Shown here: positions 14,720 through 26,020 of the stretch, piece by piece | Numbering within the stretch: position 1 is the stretch's first letter | How the letters are laid out: every line of letters starts with the position of its first letter | Source: Hydractinia symbiolongicarpus | Taxonomy: Eukaryota; Cnidaria; Hydrozoa; Anthoathecata; Hydractiniidae | Direction: 5' to 3' | NCBI RefSeq assembly: GCF_029227915.1 | Contig: NC_079877.1 | Coordinates: 36,951,954-37,015,953 of the forward strand | DNA length: 64,000 nt | Notes under the pieces: generated by a model | What the model was told of the DNA's origin: nothing | Database searches by the model: none | What the model saw: the letters and a program-made list of their open reading frames with translations, nothing else | Made by a program: the position numbers and the translations under genes

Positions 14720-17700
14720 CTTGGCCCGTATTGTCGAGTATATACAAAGAAAGTACCCTGTGAGTAAACTCATTTCCGAACGATTTTTTAAATTATCTTT
14801 TCACCACTAAAACGCATGAGACTTGTAGTTTTCAAAAATGTTTCCATTTTTGATGAGACGCTGAATGAAAGAAGTTTAATCGCCGGCAAACGAAAACACG
14901 CGATTTACCGTAAAACCCGGGCTTGGCCCGTATAGTCGAATGTATACAAAGAAAGTACCCTGTGAGTAAACTCCTTTCCAGAACGATTTTTTATATTATC
15001 TTTTCACCACTAAAACGCACGAGACTTGTAGTTTTCAAAAATGTTTTCATTTTTGATGAGACGCTGAAAAAAAGAAGTTTAATCGCCGGCAAACGAAAAC
15101 CCGCGATTTCCCGTAAATCCCGGACTCGGCCCGTATAGTCAAAAGTATACAAAGAAAGTACCCAGGGAGTAAACTCATTTCCCGAACAATTTTTTAAATT
15201 ATTTTTTCACCACTAAAACGTATGAGACTTGTAGTTTTCAAAAATGTTTTCATTTTTGATGAGACGCTGAATAAAAGAAGTTTAATCGCCGGCAAACGAA
15301 AACCCGCGATTTCCCGTAAATCCCGGACTCGGCCCGTATAGTCAAAAGTATACAAAGAAAGTACCCTGCGAGTAAACTCATTTCCAGAACGATTTTTTCA
15401 ATTATCTTTTCACCACTAAAACGCACGAGACTTGTAGTTTTCAAAAATGTTTTCATTTTTGATGAGACGCTGAATAAAAGAAGTTTAATCGCCGGCAAAC
15501 GAAAACCCGCGAATTCCCGTAAATCCCGGACTCGGCCCGTATAGTCAAAAGTATACAAAGAAAATGTCCAGGGAGTAAACTCATTTCCAGAACGATTTTT
15601 TAAATTATCTTTTCACCACTAAAACGCATTAGACTTGTAGTTTTCAAAAATGTTTTCATTTTTGATGAGACGCTGAATAAAAGATGTTTAATCGCCGGCA
15701 AACGAAAACCCGCGATTTCCCGTAAATCCCGGACTCGGCCCGTATAGTTAAAAGTATACAAAGAAAGTACCCTGTGAGTAAACTCATTTCCCGAACGATT
15801 TTTTAAATTATCTTTTCACCACTAAAACGCATGAGACTTGTAGTTTTCAAAAATGTTTTCATTTTTGATGAGACGCTGAATAAAAGAAGTTTAATCGCCG
15901 GCAAACGAAAACCCGCGATTTCCCGTAAATCCCGTGCTTGGCCCGTATAGTCGAGTATATACAAAGAAAGTACCCTGTGAGTAAACTCATTTCCAAAACA
16001 ATTTTTTAAATTATCTTTTCACCACTAAAACGCATGAGACTTGTAGTTTTCAAAAATGTTTTCATTTTTGATGAGACGCTGAATAAAAGAAGTTTAATCA
16101 CCGGCAAACGAAAACCCGCGAATTCCCGTAAATCCCGGACTCGACCCGTATAGTCGAATGTATGCAAAGAAAGTACCCTGTGAGTAAACTCATTTCCCGA
16201 ACGATTTTTTAAATTATTTTTTCACCACTAAAACGCATGAGACTTGAAGTTTTTAAAAATGTTTCCATTTTTGATGAGACGCTGAATAAAAGAAGTTTAA
16301 TCGCCGGCAAACGAAAACCCGCCATTTCCCGTAAATCCCGTGCTTGGCTCGTATAGTCGAGTATATACAAAGAAAGTACCGTGTGAGTAAACTCCTTTCC
16401 AGAACGATTTTTTATATTATCTTTTCACCACTAAAACGCATGAGACTTGTAGTTTTCAAAAATGTTTTCATTTTTGATGAGACGCTGAATAAAAGAAGTT
16501 TAATCGCCGGCAAACAAAAACCTGCGATTTTCCGTAAATCCCGGACTCGGCCCGTATAGTCAAAAGTATACAAAGTAAATACCCAGGGAGTAAACTCATT
16601 TCCCGAACGATTTTTTAAATTATTTTTTCACCACTAAAACGTATGAGACTTGTAGTTTTCAAAATTGTTTTCATTTTTGATGAGACGCTGAATAAAAGAA
16701 GTTTAATCGCCGGCAAACGAAAACCCGCGATTTCCCGTAAATCCCGGACTCGGCCCGTATAGTCAAAAGTATACAAAGAAAGTACCCTGCGAGTAAACTC
16801 ATTTCCAGAACGATTTTTTAAATTATCTTTTCACCACTAAAACGCACGAGACTTGTAGTTTTCAAAAATGTTTTCATTTTTGATGAGACGCTGAATATAA
16901 GAAGTTTAATCGCCGGCAAACGAGAACCCGCGAATTCCCGTAAATCCGGGACTCGGCCCGTATAGTCAAAAGTATACAAAGAAAATGTCCAGGGAGTAAA
17001 GTCATTTCCCGAACGATTTTTTAAATTATTTTTTCACCACTAAAACGCATGAGACTTGTAGTTTTCAAAAATGTTTTCATTTTTGATGAGACGCTGAATA
17101 AAAGAAGTTTAATCGCCGGCAAACGAAAACCCGCGATTTCCCGTAAATCCCGTGCTTGGCCCGTATTGTCGAGTATATACAAAGAAAGTACCCTGTGAGT
17201 AAACTCATTTCCGAACGATTTTTTAAATTATCTTTTCACCACTAAAACGCATGAGACTTGTAGTTTTCAAAAATGTTTCCATTTTTGATGAGACGCTGAA
17301 TGAAAGAAGTTTAATCGCCGGCAAACGAAAACACGCGATTTACCGTAAAACCCGGGCTTGGCCCGTATAGTCGAATGTATACAAAGAAAGTACCCTGTGA
17401 GTAAACTCCTTTCCAGAACGATTTTTTATATTATCTTTTCACCACTAAAACGCACGAGACTTGTAGTTTTCAAAAATGTTTTCATTTTTGATGAGACGCT
17501 GAAAAAAAGAAGTTTAATCGCCGGCAAACGAAAACCCGCGATTTCCCGTAAATCCCGGACTCGGCCCGTATAGTCAAAAGTATACAAAGAAAGTACCCTG
17601 CGAGTAAACTCATTTCCAGAACGATTTTTCAAATTATCTTTTCACCACTAAAACGCACGAGACTTGTAGTTTTCAAAAATGTTTTCATTTTTGATGAGAC

Positions 17701-18687
17701 GCTGAATATAAGAAGTTTAATCGCCGGCAAACGAAAACCCGCGATTTCCCGTAAATCCCGGACTCGGCCCGTATAGTCAAAAGTATACAAAGAAAGTACC
17801 CTGCGAGTAAACTCATTTCCAGAACGATTTTTTAAATTATCTTTTCACCACTAGAACGCACGAGACTTGTAGTTTTCAAAAATGTTTTCATTTTTGATGA
17901 GATGCTGAATATAAGATGTTTAATCGCCGGCAAACGAAAACCCGCGAATTCCCGTAAATCCGGGACTCGGCCCGTATAGTCAAAAGTATACAAAGAAAGT
18001 ACCCAGGGAGTAAACTCATTTCCCGAACAATTTTTTAAATTATTTTTTCACCACTAAAACGTATGAGACTTGTAGTTTTCAAAAATGTTTTCATTTTTGA
18101 TGAGACGCTGAATAAAAGAAGTTTAATCGCCGGCAAACGAAAACCCGCGATTTCCCGTAAATCCCGGACTCGGCCCGTATAGTCAAAAGTATACAAAGAA
18201 AGTACCCTGCGAGTAAACTCATTTCCAGAACGATTTTTTCAATTATCTTTTCACCACTAAAACGCACGAGACTTGTAGTTTTCAAAAATGTTTTCATTTT
18301 TGATGAGACGCTGAATAAAAGAAGTTTAATCGCCGGCAAACGAAAACCCGCGAATTCCCGTAAATCCCGGACTCGGCCCGTATAGTCAAAAGTATACAAA
18401 GAAAATGTCCAGGGAGTAAACTCATTTCCAGAACGATTTTTTAAATTATCTTTTCACCACTAAAACGCATTAGACTTGTAGTTTTCAAAAATGTTTTCAT
18501 TTTTGATGAGACGCTGAATAAAAGATGTTTAATCGCCGGCAAACGAAAACCCGCGATTTCCCGTAAATCCCGGACTCGGCCCGTATAGTTAAAAGTATAC
18601 AAAGAAAGTACCCTGTGAGTAAACTCATTTCCCGAACGATTTTTTAAATTATCTTTTCACCACTAAAACGCATGAGACTTGTAGTTT

Positions 18688-18709
18688 TCAAAAATGTTTT
18701 CATTTTTGA
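18688..18709. repeat. Inverted repeat in the monomer (9-bp stem, 4-nt loop)
   Basis: TCAAAAATG, then TTTT, then CATTTTTGA: a perfect 9-bp inverted repeat. The same element is present in most units of both arrays (for example 14-35). Subtypes with taattttt, ttattttt or tccattttt in the second arm lose one or two pairs. It could form a hairpin or cruciform in single-stranded or supercoiled DNA. No function is shown by the sequence. Confidence 0.85.
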
Positions 18710-18757
18710 TGAGACGCTGAATAAAAGAAGTTTAATCGCCGGCAAACGAAAACCCGC

Positions 18758-18803
18758 GATTTCCCGTAAATCCCGTGCTTGGCCCGTATAGTCGAGTATA
18801 TAC
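18758..18803. repeat. Two short dyads in the G+C-rich middle of the monomer
   Basis: GATTT-cccgt-AAATC (18,758-18,772) and GTATA-8 nt-TATAC (18,786-18,803). Both recur in most units of both arrays. The second overlaps the most variable part of the unit (tcaaaagtatac, tcgaatgtatac and tcgagtatatac are the main forms). They are possible protein-binding dyads or weak hairpins, but chance symmetry in a repeat cannot be excluded. Confidence 0.6.
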
Positions 18804-19905
18804 AAAGAAAGTACCCTGTGAGTAAACTCATTTCCAAAACAATTTTTTAAATTATCTTTTCACCACTAAAACGCATGAGACTTGTAGTTTTCAAAAATGT
18901 TTTCATTTTTGATGAGACGCTGAATAAAAGAAGTTTAATCACCGGCAAACGAAAACCCGCGAATTCCCGTAAATCCCGGACTCGACCCGTATAGTCGAAT
19001 GTATGCAAAGAAAGTACCCTGTGAGTAAACTCATTTCCCGAACGATTTTTTAAATTATTTTTTCACCACTAAAACGCATGAGACTTGAAGTTTTTAAAAA
19101 TGTTTCCATTTTTGATGAGACGCTGAATAAAAGAAGTTTAATCGCCGGCAAACGAAAACCCGCCATTTCCCGTAAATCCCGTGCTTGGCTCGTATAGTCG
19201 AGTATATACAAAGAAAGTACCGTGTGAGTAAACTCCTTTCCAGAACGATTTTTTATATTATCTTTTCACCACTAAAACGCATGAGACTTGTAGTTTTCAA
19301 AAATGTTTTCATTTTTGATGAGACGCTGAATAAAAGAAGTTTAATCGCCGGCAAACAAAAACCTGCGATTTTCCGTAAATCCCGGACTCGGCCCGTATAG
19401 TCAAAAGTATACAAAGTAAATACCCAGGGAGTAAACTCATTTCCCGAACGATTTTTTAAATTATTTTTTCACCACTAAAACGTATGAGACTTGTAGTTTT
19501 CAAAATTGTTTTCATTTTTGATGAGACGCTGAATAAAAGAAGTTTAATCGCCGGCAAACGAAAACCCGCGATTTCCCGTAAATCCCGGACTCGGCCCGTA
19601 TAGTCAAAAGTATACAAAGAAAGTACCCTGCGAGTAAACTCATTTCCAGAACGATTTTTTAAATTATCTTTTCACCACTAAAACGCACGAGACTTGTAGT
19701 TTTCAAAAATGTTTTCATTTTTGATGAGACGCTGAATATAAGAAGTTTAATCGCCGGCAAACGAGAACCCGCGAATTCCCGTAAATCCGGGACTCGGCCC
19801 GTATAGTCAAAAGTATACAAAGAAAATGTCCAGGGAGTAAAGTCATTTCCCGAACGATTTTTTAAATTATTTTTTCACCACTAAAACGCATGAGACTTGT
19901 AGTTT

Positions 19906-22900
19906 TCAGGAATGTTTTCATTTTTGATGAGACGCTGAATAAAAGAAGTTTAATCGCCGGCAAACGAAAACCCGCGATTTTCCGTAAATCCCGTGCGTGG
20001 CCCGTATAGTCGAGTATATACAAAGAAAGTACCCTGTGAGTAAACTCATTTCCAGAACGATTTTTTAAATTATCTTTTCAGCACTAAAACGCACGAGACT
20101 TGTAGTTTTCAAAAATGTTTTCATTTTTGATGAGACGCTGAATAAAAGAAGTTTAATCGCCGGCAAACGAAAACGCGCGAATTCCCGTAAATCCGGGACT
20201 CGGCCCGTATAGTCAAAAGTATACAAAGAAAATGTCCAGGGAGTAAACTCATTTCCAGAACGATTTTTTAAATTATCTTTTCACCACTAAAACGCATGAG
20301 ACTTGTAGTTTTCAAAAATGTTTTCATTTTTGATGAGACGCTGAATATAGATGTTTAATCGCCGGCAAACGAAAACCCGCGATTTCCCGTAAATCCCGGA
20401 CTCAGCCCGTATAGTTAAAAGTATACAAAGAAAGTACCCTGTGAGTAAACTCATTTCCCGAACGATTTTTTAAATTATCTTTTCACCACTAAAACGCATG
20501 AGACTTGTAGTTTTCAAAAATGTTTTCAATTTTGATGAGACGCTGAATAAAAGAAGTTTAATCGCCGGCAAACGAAAACCCGCGATTTCCCGTAAATCCC
20601 GTGCTTGGCCCGTATAGTCGAGTATATACAAAGAAAGTACCCTGTGAGTAAACTCATTTCCAGAACAATTTTTTAAATTATCTTTTCACCACTAAAACGC
20701 ATGAGACTTGTAGTTTTCAAAAATGTTTTCATTTTTGATGAGACGCTGAATAAAAGAAGTTAAATCGCCGGCAAACGAAAACCCGCGAATTCCCGTAAAT
20801 CCCGGACTCGGCCCGTATAGTCGAATGTATACAAAGAAAGTACCCTGTGAGGAAACTCATTTCCCGAACGATTTTTTAAATTATTTTTTCACCACTAAAA
20901 CGCATGAGACTTGAAGTTTTTAAAAATGTTTCTATTTTTGATGAGACGCTGAATGAAAGAAGTTTAGTCGCCGGCAAACGAAAACCCGCCATTTCCCGTA
21001 AATCCCGTGCTTGGCTCGTATAGTCGAGTATATACAAAGAAAGTACCCTGTGAGTAAACTCCTTTCCAGAACGATTTCTTATATTATCTTTTCACCACTA
21101 AAACGCATGAGACTTGTAGTTTTCAAAAATGTTTTTATTTTTGATGAGACGCTGAATAAAAGAAGTTTAATCGCCGGCAAACAAAAACTCGCGATTTTCC
21201 GTAAATCCCGGACTCGGCCCGTATAGTCAAAAGTATACAAAGAAAATACCCAGGGAGTAAACTCATTTCCCGAACGATTTTTTAAATTATTTTTTCACCA
21301 CTAAAACGTATGAGACTTGTAGTTTTCAAAATTGTTTTCATTTTTGATGAGACACTGAATAAAAGAAGTTTAATCGCCGGCAAACGAAAACCCGCGATTT
21401 CCCGTAAATCCCGGACTCGGCCCGTATAGTCAAAAGTATACAAAGGAAGTACCCTGCGAGTAAACTCATTTCCAGAACGATTTTTTAAATTATCTTTTCA
21501 CCACTAAAACGCACGAGACTTGTAGTTTTCAAAAATGTTTTCATTTTTGATGAGACGCTGAATATAAGAAGTTTAATCGCCGGCAAACGAAAACCCGCGA
21601 ATTCCCGTAAATCCGGGACTCGGCCCGTATAGTCAAAAGTATACAAAGAAAATGTCCAGGGAGTAAACTCATTTCCCGAACGATTTTTTAAATTATTTTT
21701 TCACCACTAAAACGCATGAGACTTGTAGTTTTCAGGAATGTTTTCATTTTTGATGAGACGCTGAATAAAAGAAGTTTAATCGCCGGCAAACGAAAACCCG
21801 CGATTTCCCGTAAATCCCGTGTGTGGCCCGTATAGTCGAGTATATACAAAGAAAGTACGCTGTGAGTAAACTCATTTCCAGAACGATTTTTTAAATTATT
21901 TTTTCACCACTAAAACGCATGAGACTTGAAGTTTTTAAAAATGTTTCTATTTTTGATGAGACGCTGAATGAAAGAAGTTTAGTCGCCGGCAAACGAAAAC
22001 CCGCCATTTCCCGTAAATCCCGTGCTTGGCTCGTATAGTCGAGTATATACAAAGAAAGTACCCTGTGAGTAAACTCCTTTCCAGAACGATTTCTTATATT
22101 ATCTTTTCACCACTAAAACGCATGAGACTTGTAGTTTTCAAAAATGTTTTTATTTTTGATGAGACGCTGAATAAAAGAAGTTTAATCGCCGGCAAACAAA
22201 AACTCGCGATTTTCCGTAAATCCCGGACTCGGCCCGTATAGTCAAAAGTATACAAAGAAAATACCCAGGGAGTAAACTCATTTCCCGAACGATTTTTTAA
22301 ATTATTTTTTCACCACTAAAACGTATGAGACTTGTAGTTTTCAAAATTGTTTTCATTTTTGATGAGACACTGAATAAAAGAAGTTTAATCGCCGGCAAAC
22401 GAAAACCCGCGATTTCCCGTAAATCCCGGACTCGGCCCGTATAGTCAAAAGTATACAAAGGAAGTACCCTGTGAGTAAACTCATTTCCCGAACGATTTTT
22501 TAAATTATCTTCTCACCACTAAAACGCATGAGACTTGTAGTTTTCAAAAATGTTTTCATTTTTGATGAGACGCTGAATAAAAGAAGTTTAATCGGCGGCA
22601 AACGAAAACCCGCAAATTCCCGTAAATCCGGGACTCGGCCCGTATAGTCAAAAGTATACAAAGAAAATGTCCAGGGAGTAAACTCATTTCCAGAACGATT
22701 TTTTAAATTATCTTTTCACCACTAAAACGCATGAGACTTGTAGTTTTCAAAAATGTTTTGATTTTTGATGAGACGCTGAATAAAATATGTTTAATCGCCG
22801 GCAAACGAAAACCCGCGATTTCCCGTAAATCCCGGACTCAGCCCGTATAGTTAAAAGTATACCAAAAAAGTACCCTGTGAGTAAACTCATTTCCCGAACG

Positions 22901-23999
22901 ATTTTTTAAATTATCTTTTCACCACTAAAACGCATGAGACTTGTAGTTTTCAAAAATGTTTTCATTTTTGATGAGACGCTGAATAAAAGAAGTTTAATCG
23001 CCGGCAAACGAAAACCCGCGATTTCCCGTAAATCCCGTGCTTGGCCCGTATAGTCGAGTATATACAAAGAAAGTACCCTGTGAGTAAACTCATTTCCAGA
23101 ACAATTTTTTAAATTATCTTTTCACCACTAAAACGCATGAGACTTGTAGTTTTCAAAAATGTTTTCATTTTTGATGAGACGCTGAATAAAAGAAGTTTAA
23201 TCGCCGGCAAACGAAAACCCGCGAATTCCCGTAAATCCCGGACTCGGCCCGTATAGTCGAATGTATACAAAGAAAGTACCCTGTGAGGAAACTCATTTCC
23301 CGAACGATTTTTTAAATTATCTTTTCACCACTAAAACGCATGAGACTTGTAGTTTTCAAAATTGTTTTCATTTTTGATGAGACGCTGAATAAAAGAAGTT
23401 TAATCGCCGGCAAACGAAAACCCGCGTTTTCCCGTAAATCCCGGACTCGGCCCGTATAGTTAAAAGTATACAAAGAAAATACCCAGGGAGAAAACTCATT
23501 TCCAGAACGATTTTTTAAATTATCTTTTCACCACTAAAACGCATGAGGCTTGTAGTTTTTAAAAATGTTTTCAATTTTGATGAGACGCTGAATAAAAGAA
23601 GTTTAATCGCCGGCAAACGAAAACCCGCGATTTACCGTAAATCCCGTGCTTGGCTCGTATAGTCGAGTATATACAAAGAAAGTACCCTGTGAGTAAACTT
23701 CTTTCCAGAACGATTTTTTATATTATCTTTTCACCACTAAAACGCATGAGACTTGTAGTTTTTAAAAATGTTTTCATTTTTGATGAGACGCGGAATAAAA
23801 GAAGTTTAATCGCCGGCAAACGAAAACCCGCGATTTCACGTAAATCCCGGACTCGGCCCGTATAGTCAAAAGTATACAAAGAAAATACCCAGGGAGTAAA
23901 CACATTTCCCGAACGATTTTTTAAATTATTTTTTCACCACTAAAACGTATGAGACTTGTAGTTTTCAAAAATGTTTTCATTTTTGATGAGACGCTGAAT
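19906..23999 (+). repeat. Inner left zone with a 5-unit partial duplication
   Basis: About 20 units. Around 20,880-21,445 and 21,895-22,460 an approximately 570-bp stretch is repeated at a 1,015-bp offset. It includes the variants cttgaagtttttaaaaatg, gtttagtcgccgg and gatttcttatattatc. The units between the two stretches do not match at this offset, so later exchange or deletion has altered the duplication. The right arm holds only one copy of this stretch (near 29,136-29,351). Confidence 0.7.
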
Positions 24000-25940
24000 A
24001 AAAGAAGTTTAATCGCCGGCAAACAAAAACCCGCGATTTCCCGTAAATCCCGGACTCGGCCCGTATAGTCAAATGTATACAAAGAAAGTACCCAGCGAGT
24101 AAACTCATTTCCAGAACGATTTTTTAAATTATCTTTTCACCACTAAAACGCACGAGACTTGTAGTTTTCAAAAATGTTTTCATTTTTGATGACACGCTGA
24201 ATAAAAGAAATTTAATCGCCGGCAAACGAAAACCCGCGATTTCCCGTAAATCCCGGACTCGGCCCGCATAGTTAAAAGTATACAAAGAAAGTACCCAGGG
24301 AGTAAACTCATTTCCGAACGATTTTTTAAATTATTTTTTCACCACTAAAACGCATGAGACTTGTAGTTTTCAGGAATGTTTTCATTTTTGATGAGACGCT
24401 TAATGAAAGAAGTTTAATCGCCGGCAAACGAAAACCCGCGATTGCCCGTGAATCCCAGGCTTGGCCCGTATAATCGAATGTATACAAAGAAAGTACCCTG
24501 TGAGTAAACTCATTTCCCGAACGATTTTTTAAATTATTTTTTGACCACTAAAACGCATGAGACTTGTAGTTTTGAGGAATGTTTTCATTTTTGATGAGAC
24601 GCTGAATAAAAGAAGTTTAATCGCCGGCAAACAAAAACCCGCGATTTCCCGTAAATCCCGGACTCGGCCGGTATAGTCAAATGTATACAAAGAAAATACC
24701 CAGCGAGTAAACTCATTTCCAGAACGATTTTTTAAATTATCTTTTCACCACTAAAACGCACGAGACTTGTAGTTTTCAAAAATGTTTTCATTTTTGATGA
24801 CACGCTGAATAAAAGAAGTTTAATCGCCGGCAAACGAAAACCCGCGATTTCCCGTAAATCCCGGACTCGGCCCGTATAGTTAAAAGTATACAAAGAAAGT
24901 ACCCAGGGAGTAAACTCATTTCCGAACGATTTTTTAAATTATTTTTTCACCACTAAAACGCATGAGACTTGTAGTTTTCAGGAATGTTTTCATTTTTGAT
25001 GAGACGCTTAATGAAAGAAGTTCAATCGCCGGCAAACGAAAACCCGCGATTTCCCGTGAATCCCAGGCTTGGCCCGTATAATCGAATGTATACAAAGAAA
25101 GTACCCTGTGAGTAAACTCATTTCCCGAACGATTTTTTAAATTATTTTTTGACCACTAAAACGCATGAGACTTGTAGTTTTGAGGAATGTTTTCATTTTT
25201 GATGAGACGCTGAATAAAAGAAGTTTAATCGCCGGCAAACAAAAACCCGCGATTTCCCGTAAATCCCGGACTCGGCCGGTATAGTCAAATGTATACAAAG
25301 AAAATACCCTGTGAGTAAACTCATTTCCAGAACAATTTTTTAAATTATCTTTTTACCACTAAAACGCATGAGACTTAGAGTTTTCAAAAATGTTTTCATT
25401 TTTGATGAGACGCTGAATAAAAGAAGTTTAATCGCCGGCAAACGAAAACCCGCGAATTCCCGTAAATCCCGGACTCGGCCATATAGTCGAATGTATACAA
25501 AGAAAGTATCCTGTGAGTAAACTCATTTCCCGAACGATTTTTTAAATTATCTTTTCACCACTAAAACGCATGAGACTTGTAGTTTTCAAAAATGTTTTCA
25601 TTTTTGATGAGACGCTGAATAAAAGAAGTTTAATCGCCGGCAAACGAAAACCCGCGATTTCCCGTAAATCCCGGACTCGGCCCGTATAGTCAAAAGTATA
25701 CAAAGAAAATACCCAGGGAGTAAACTCATTTCCGAACGATTTTTTAAATTATTTTTTCACCACTAAAACGCATGAGACTTGTAGTTTTCAGGAATGTTTT
25801 CATTTTTGATGAGACGCTTAATGAAAGAAGTTCAATCGCCGGCAAACGATAACCCGCGATTTCCCGTGAATCCCAGGCTTGGCCCGTATAATCGAATGTA
25901 TACAAAGAAAGTACCCTGTGAGTAAACTCATTTCCTAACG
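24000..25940 (+). repeat. Telomere-proximal left zone with 3-unit repeat
   Basis: A 3-unit block (offset 608-609 bp) recurs from about 24,000 to 25,305. Markers are gatgacacgctg, ttttttgaccac (24,541 and 25,149) and a unit with gtgaatcccaggcttgg plus cgtataatcg (24,448, 25,056, 25,866). The last unit is cut at 25,940: catttccgaacg becomes catttcctaacg and then runs into GGTTAGGG. The gtgaatcccagg subtype is seen only here and just across the telomeric tract. Confidence 0.8.
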
Positions 25941-26020
25941 GGTTAGGGTTAGGGTTAGGGTTAGGGTTAGGGTTAGGGTTAGGGTTAGGGTTAGGGTTAG
26001 GGTTAGGGTTAGGGTTAGGG
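25941..26020 (+). repeat. Telomeric tract: GG plus 13 perfect TTAGGG copies
   Basis: Positions 25,943-26,020 are 78 bp, exactly 13 TTAGGG hexamers with no variant. Two G residues (25,941-25,942) lead in from the left satellite. The G-rich strand reads left to right, which is the direction of a chromosome end for the left array. No CCCTAA run follows; inverted satellite begins at once. TTAGGG is the canonical telomere repeat of vertebrates, many invertebrates, filamentous fungi and kinetoplastids. The tract is far shorter than a vertebrate telomere, though short telomeres of this order exist in some fungi and protists. It is either an interstitial telomeric sequence, a telomere captured in a fusion, or the remnant of a false assembly join. 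Confidence 0.97.

Larger units (their letters stand above)
18671..18873 (+). repeat. Representative satellite monomer (203 bp)
   Basis: Used as the reference unit. In order: the landmark catgagacttgtag; an A/T-rich hairpin (18,688-18,709); a gaataaaag stretch containing AATAAA; a G+C-rich middle with cgccggcaaacg, aacccgcgatttcccg and ggcccgtatag; a TA-rich gtatatac element; the constant gtaccctgtgagtaaactc; and an AT-rich tail of T and A runs ending caccactaaaacg. A unit carries about 12 CpG. 203 is not a multiple of three, so successive units are read in different frames. This argues against the array encoding a repeat protein. Confidence 0.93.
14720..19905 (+). repeat. 14-unit higher-order repeat, two copies (first lacks 2 units)
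   Basis: Copy 1 is about 14,720-17,150 and copy 2 about 17,155-19,905. The marker tattgtcgag lies at 14,729 and 17,164 (2,435 bp, 12 units). Markers farther along recur at 2,841 bp (14 units), for example units at 15,250/18,091 and 16,344/19,185. The change of offset shows that copy 1 lost, or copy 2 gained, two units; they are present in copy 2 at about 17,641-18,046. The copies are otherwise almost identical by eye. Confidence 0.85.
1..25940 (+). repeat. Left satellite array, ~203-bp unit, ~128 copies
   Basis: Head-to-tail tandem array without interruption. A unit can be phased from the landmark catgagacttgtag to the next (for example 18,671 to 18,874, 203 bp). Most units are 203 bp. A few differ by 1-3 bp through small indels: a missing base at 9,691, an extra TA at 7,021-7,030 and at about 10,070-10,080, and a lost GG in the actcgcccg units near 12,693 and 13,504. 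Neighbouring units differ at several positions, while units many copies apart can match almost exactly, so the array has higher-order structure. I see no transposon, gene or non-satellite insertion. It ends at the telomeric tract. The strand label is an arbitrary reference orientation. The satellite family is not recognised. Confidence 0.98.

Noticed and set aside
13909-15558. Recurring open frames of 61-102 codons on both strands throughout the arrays
   Set aside because: They restart at the same phase of the satellite unit in many copies and overlap on opposite strands. They mutate freely between copies, and 203 bp is not a multiple of three. They show no recognisable domain. They are by-products of the repeat.
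18721-18730. AATAAA in gaataaaag as a polyadenylation signal
   Set aside because: It appears in most units as part of the repeat, with no transcript or gene nearby. Many units change it (gaatgaaag, gaatataag) without pattern.
25941-26020. Ordinary microsatellite expansion of TTAGGG inside the array
   Set aside because: No unit contains a TTAGGG seed at this phase, and the satellite orientation flips exactly at the tract. Simple slippage would not reverse the flanking array.
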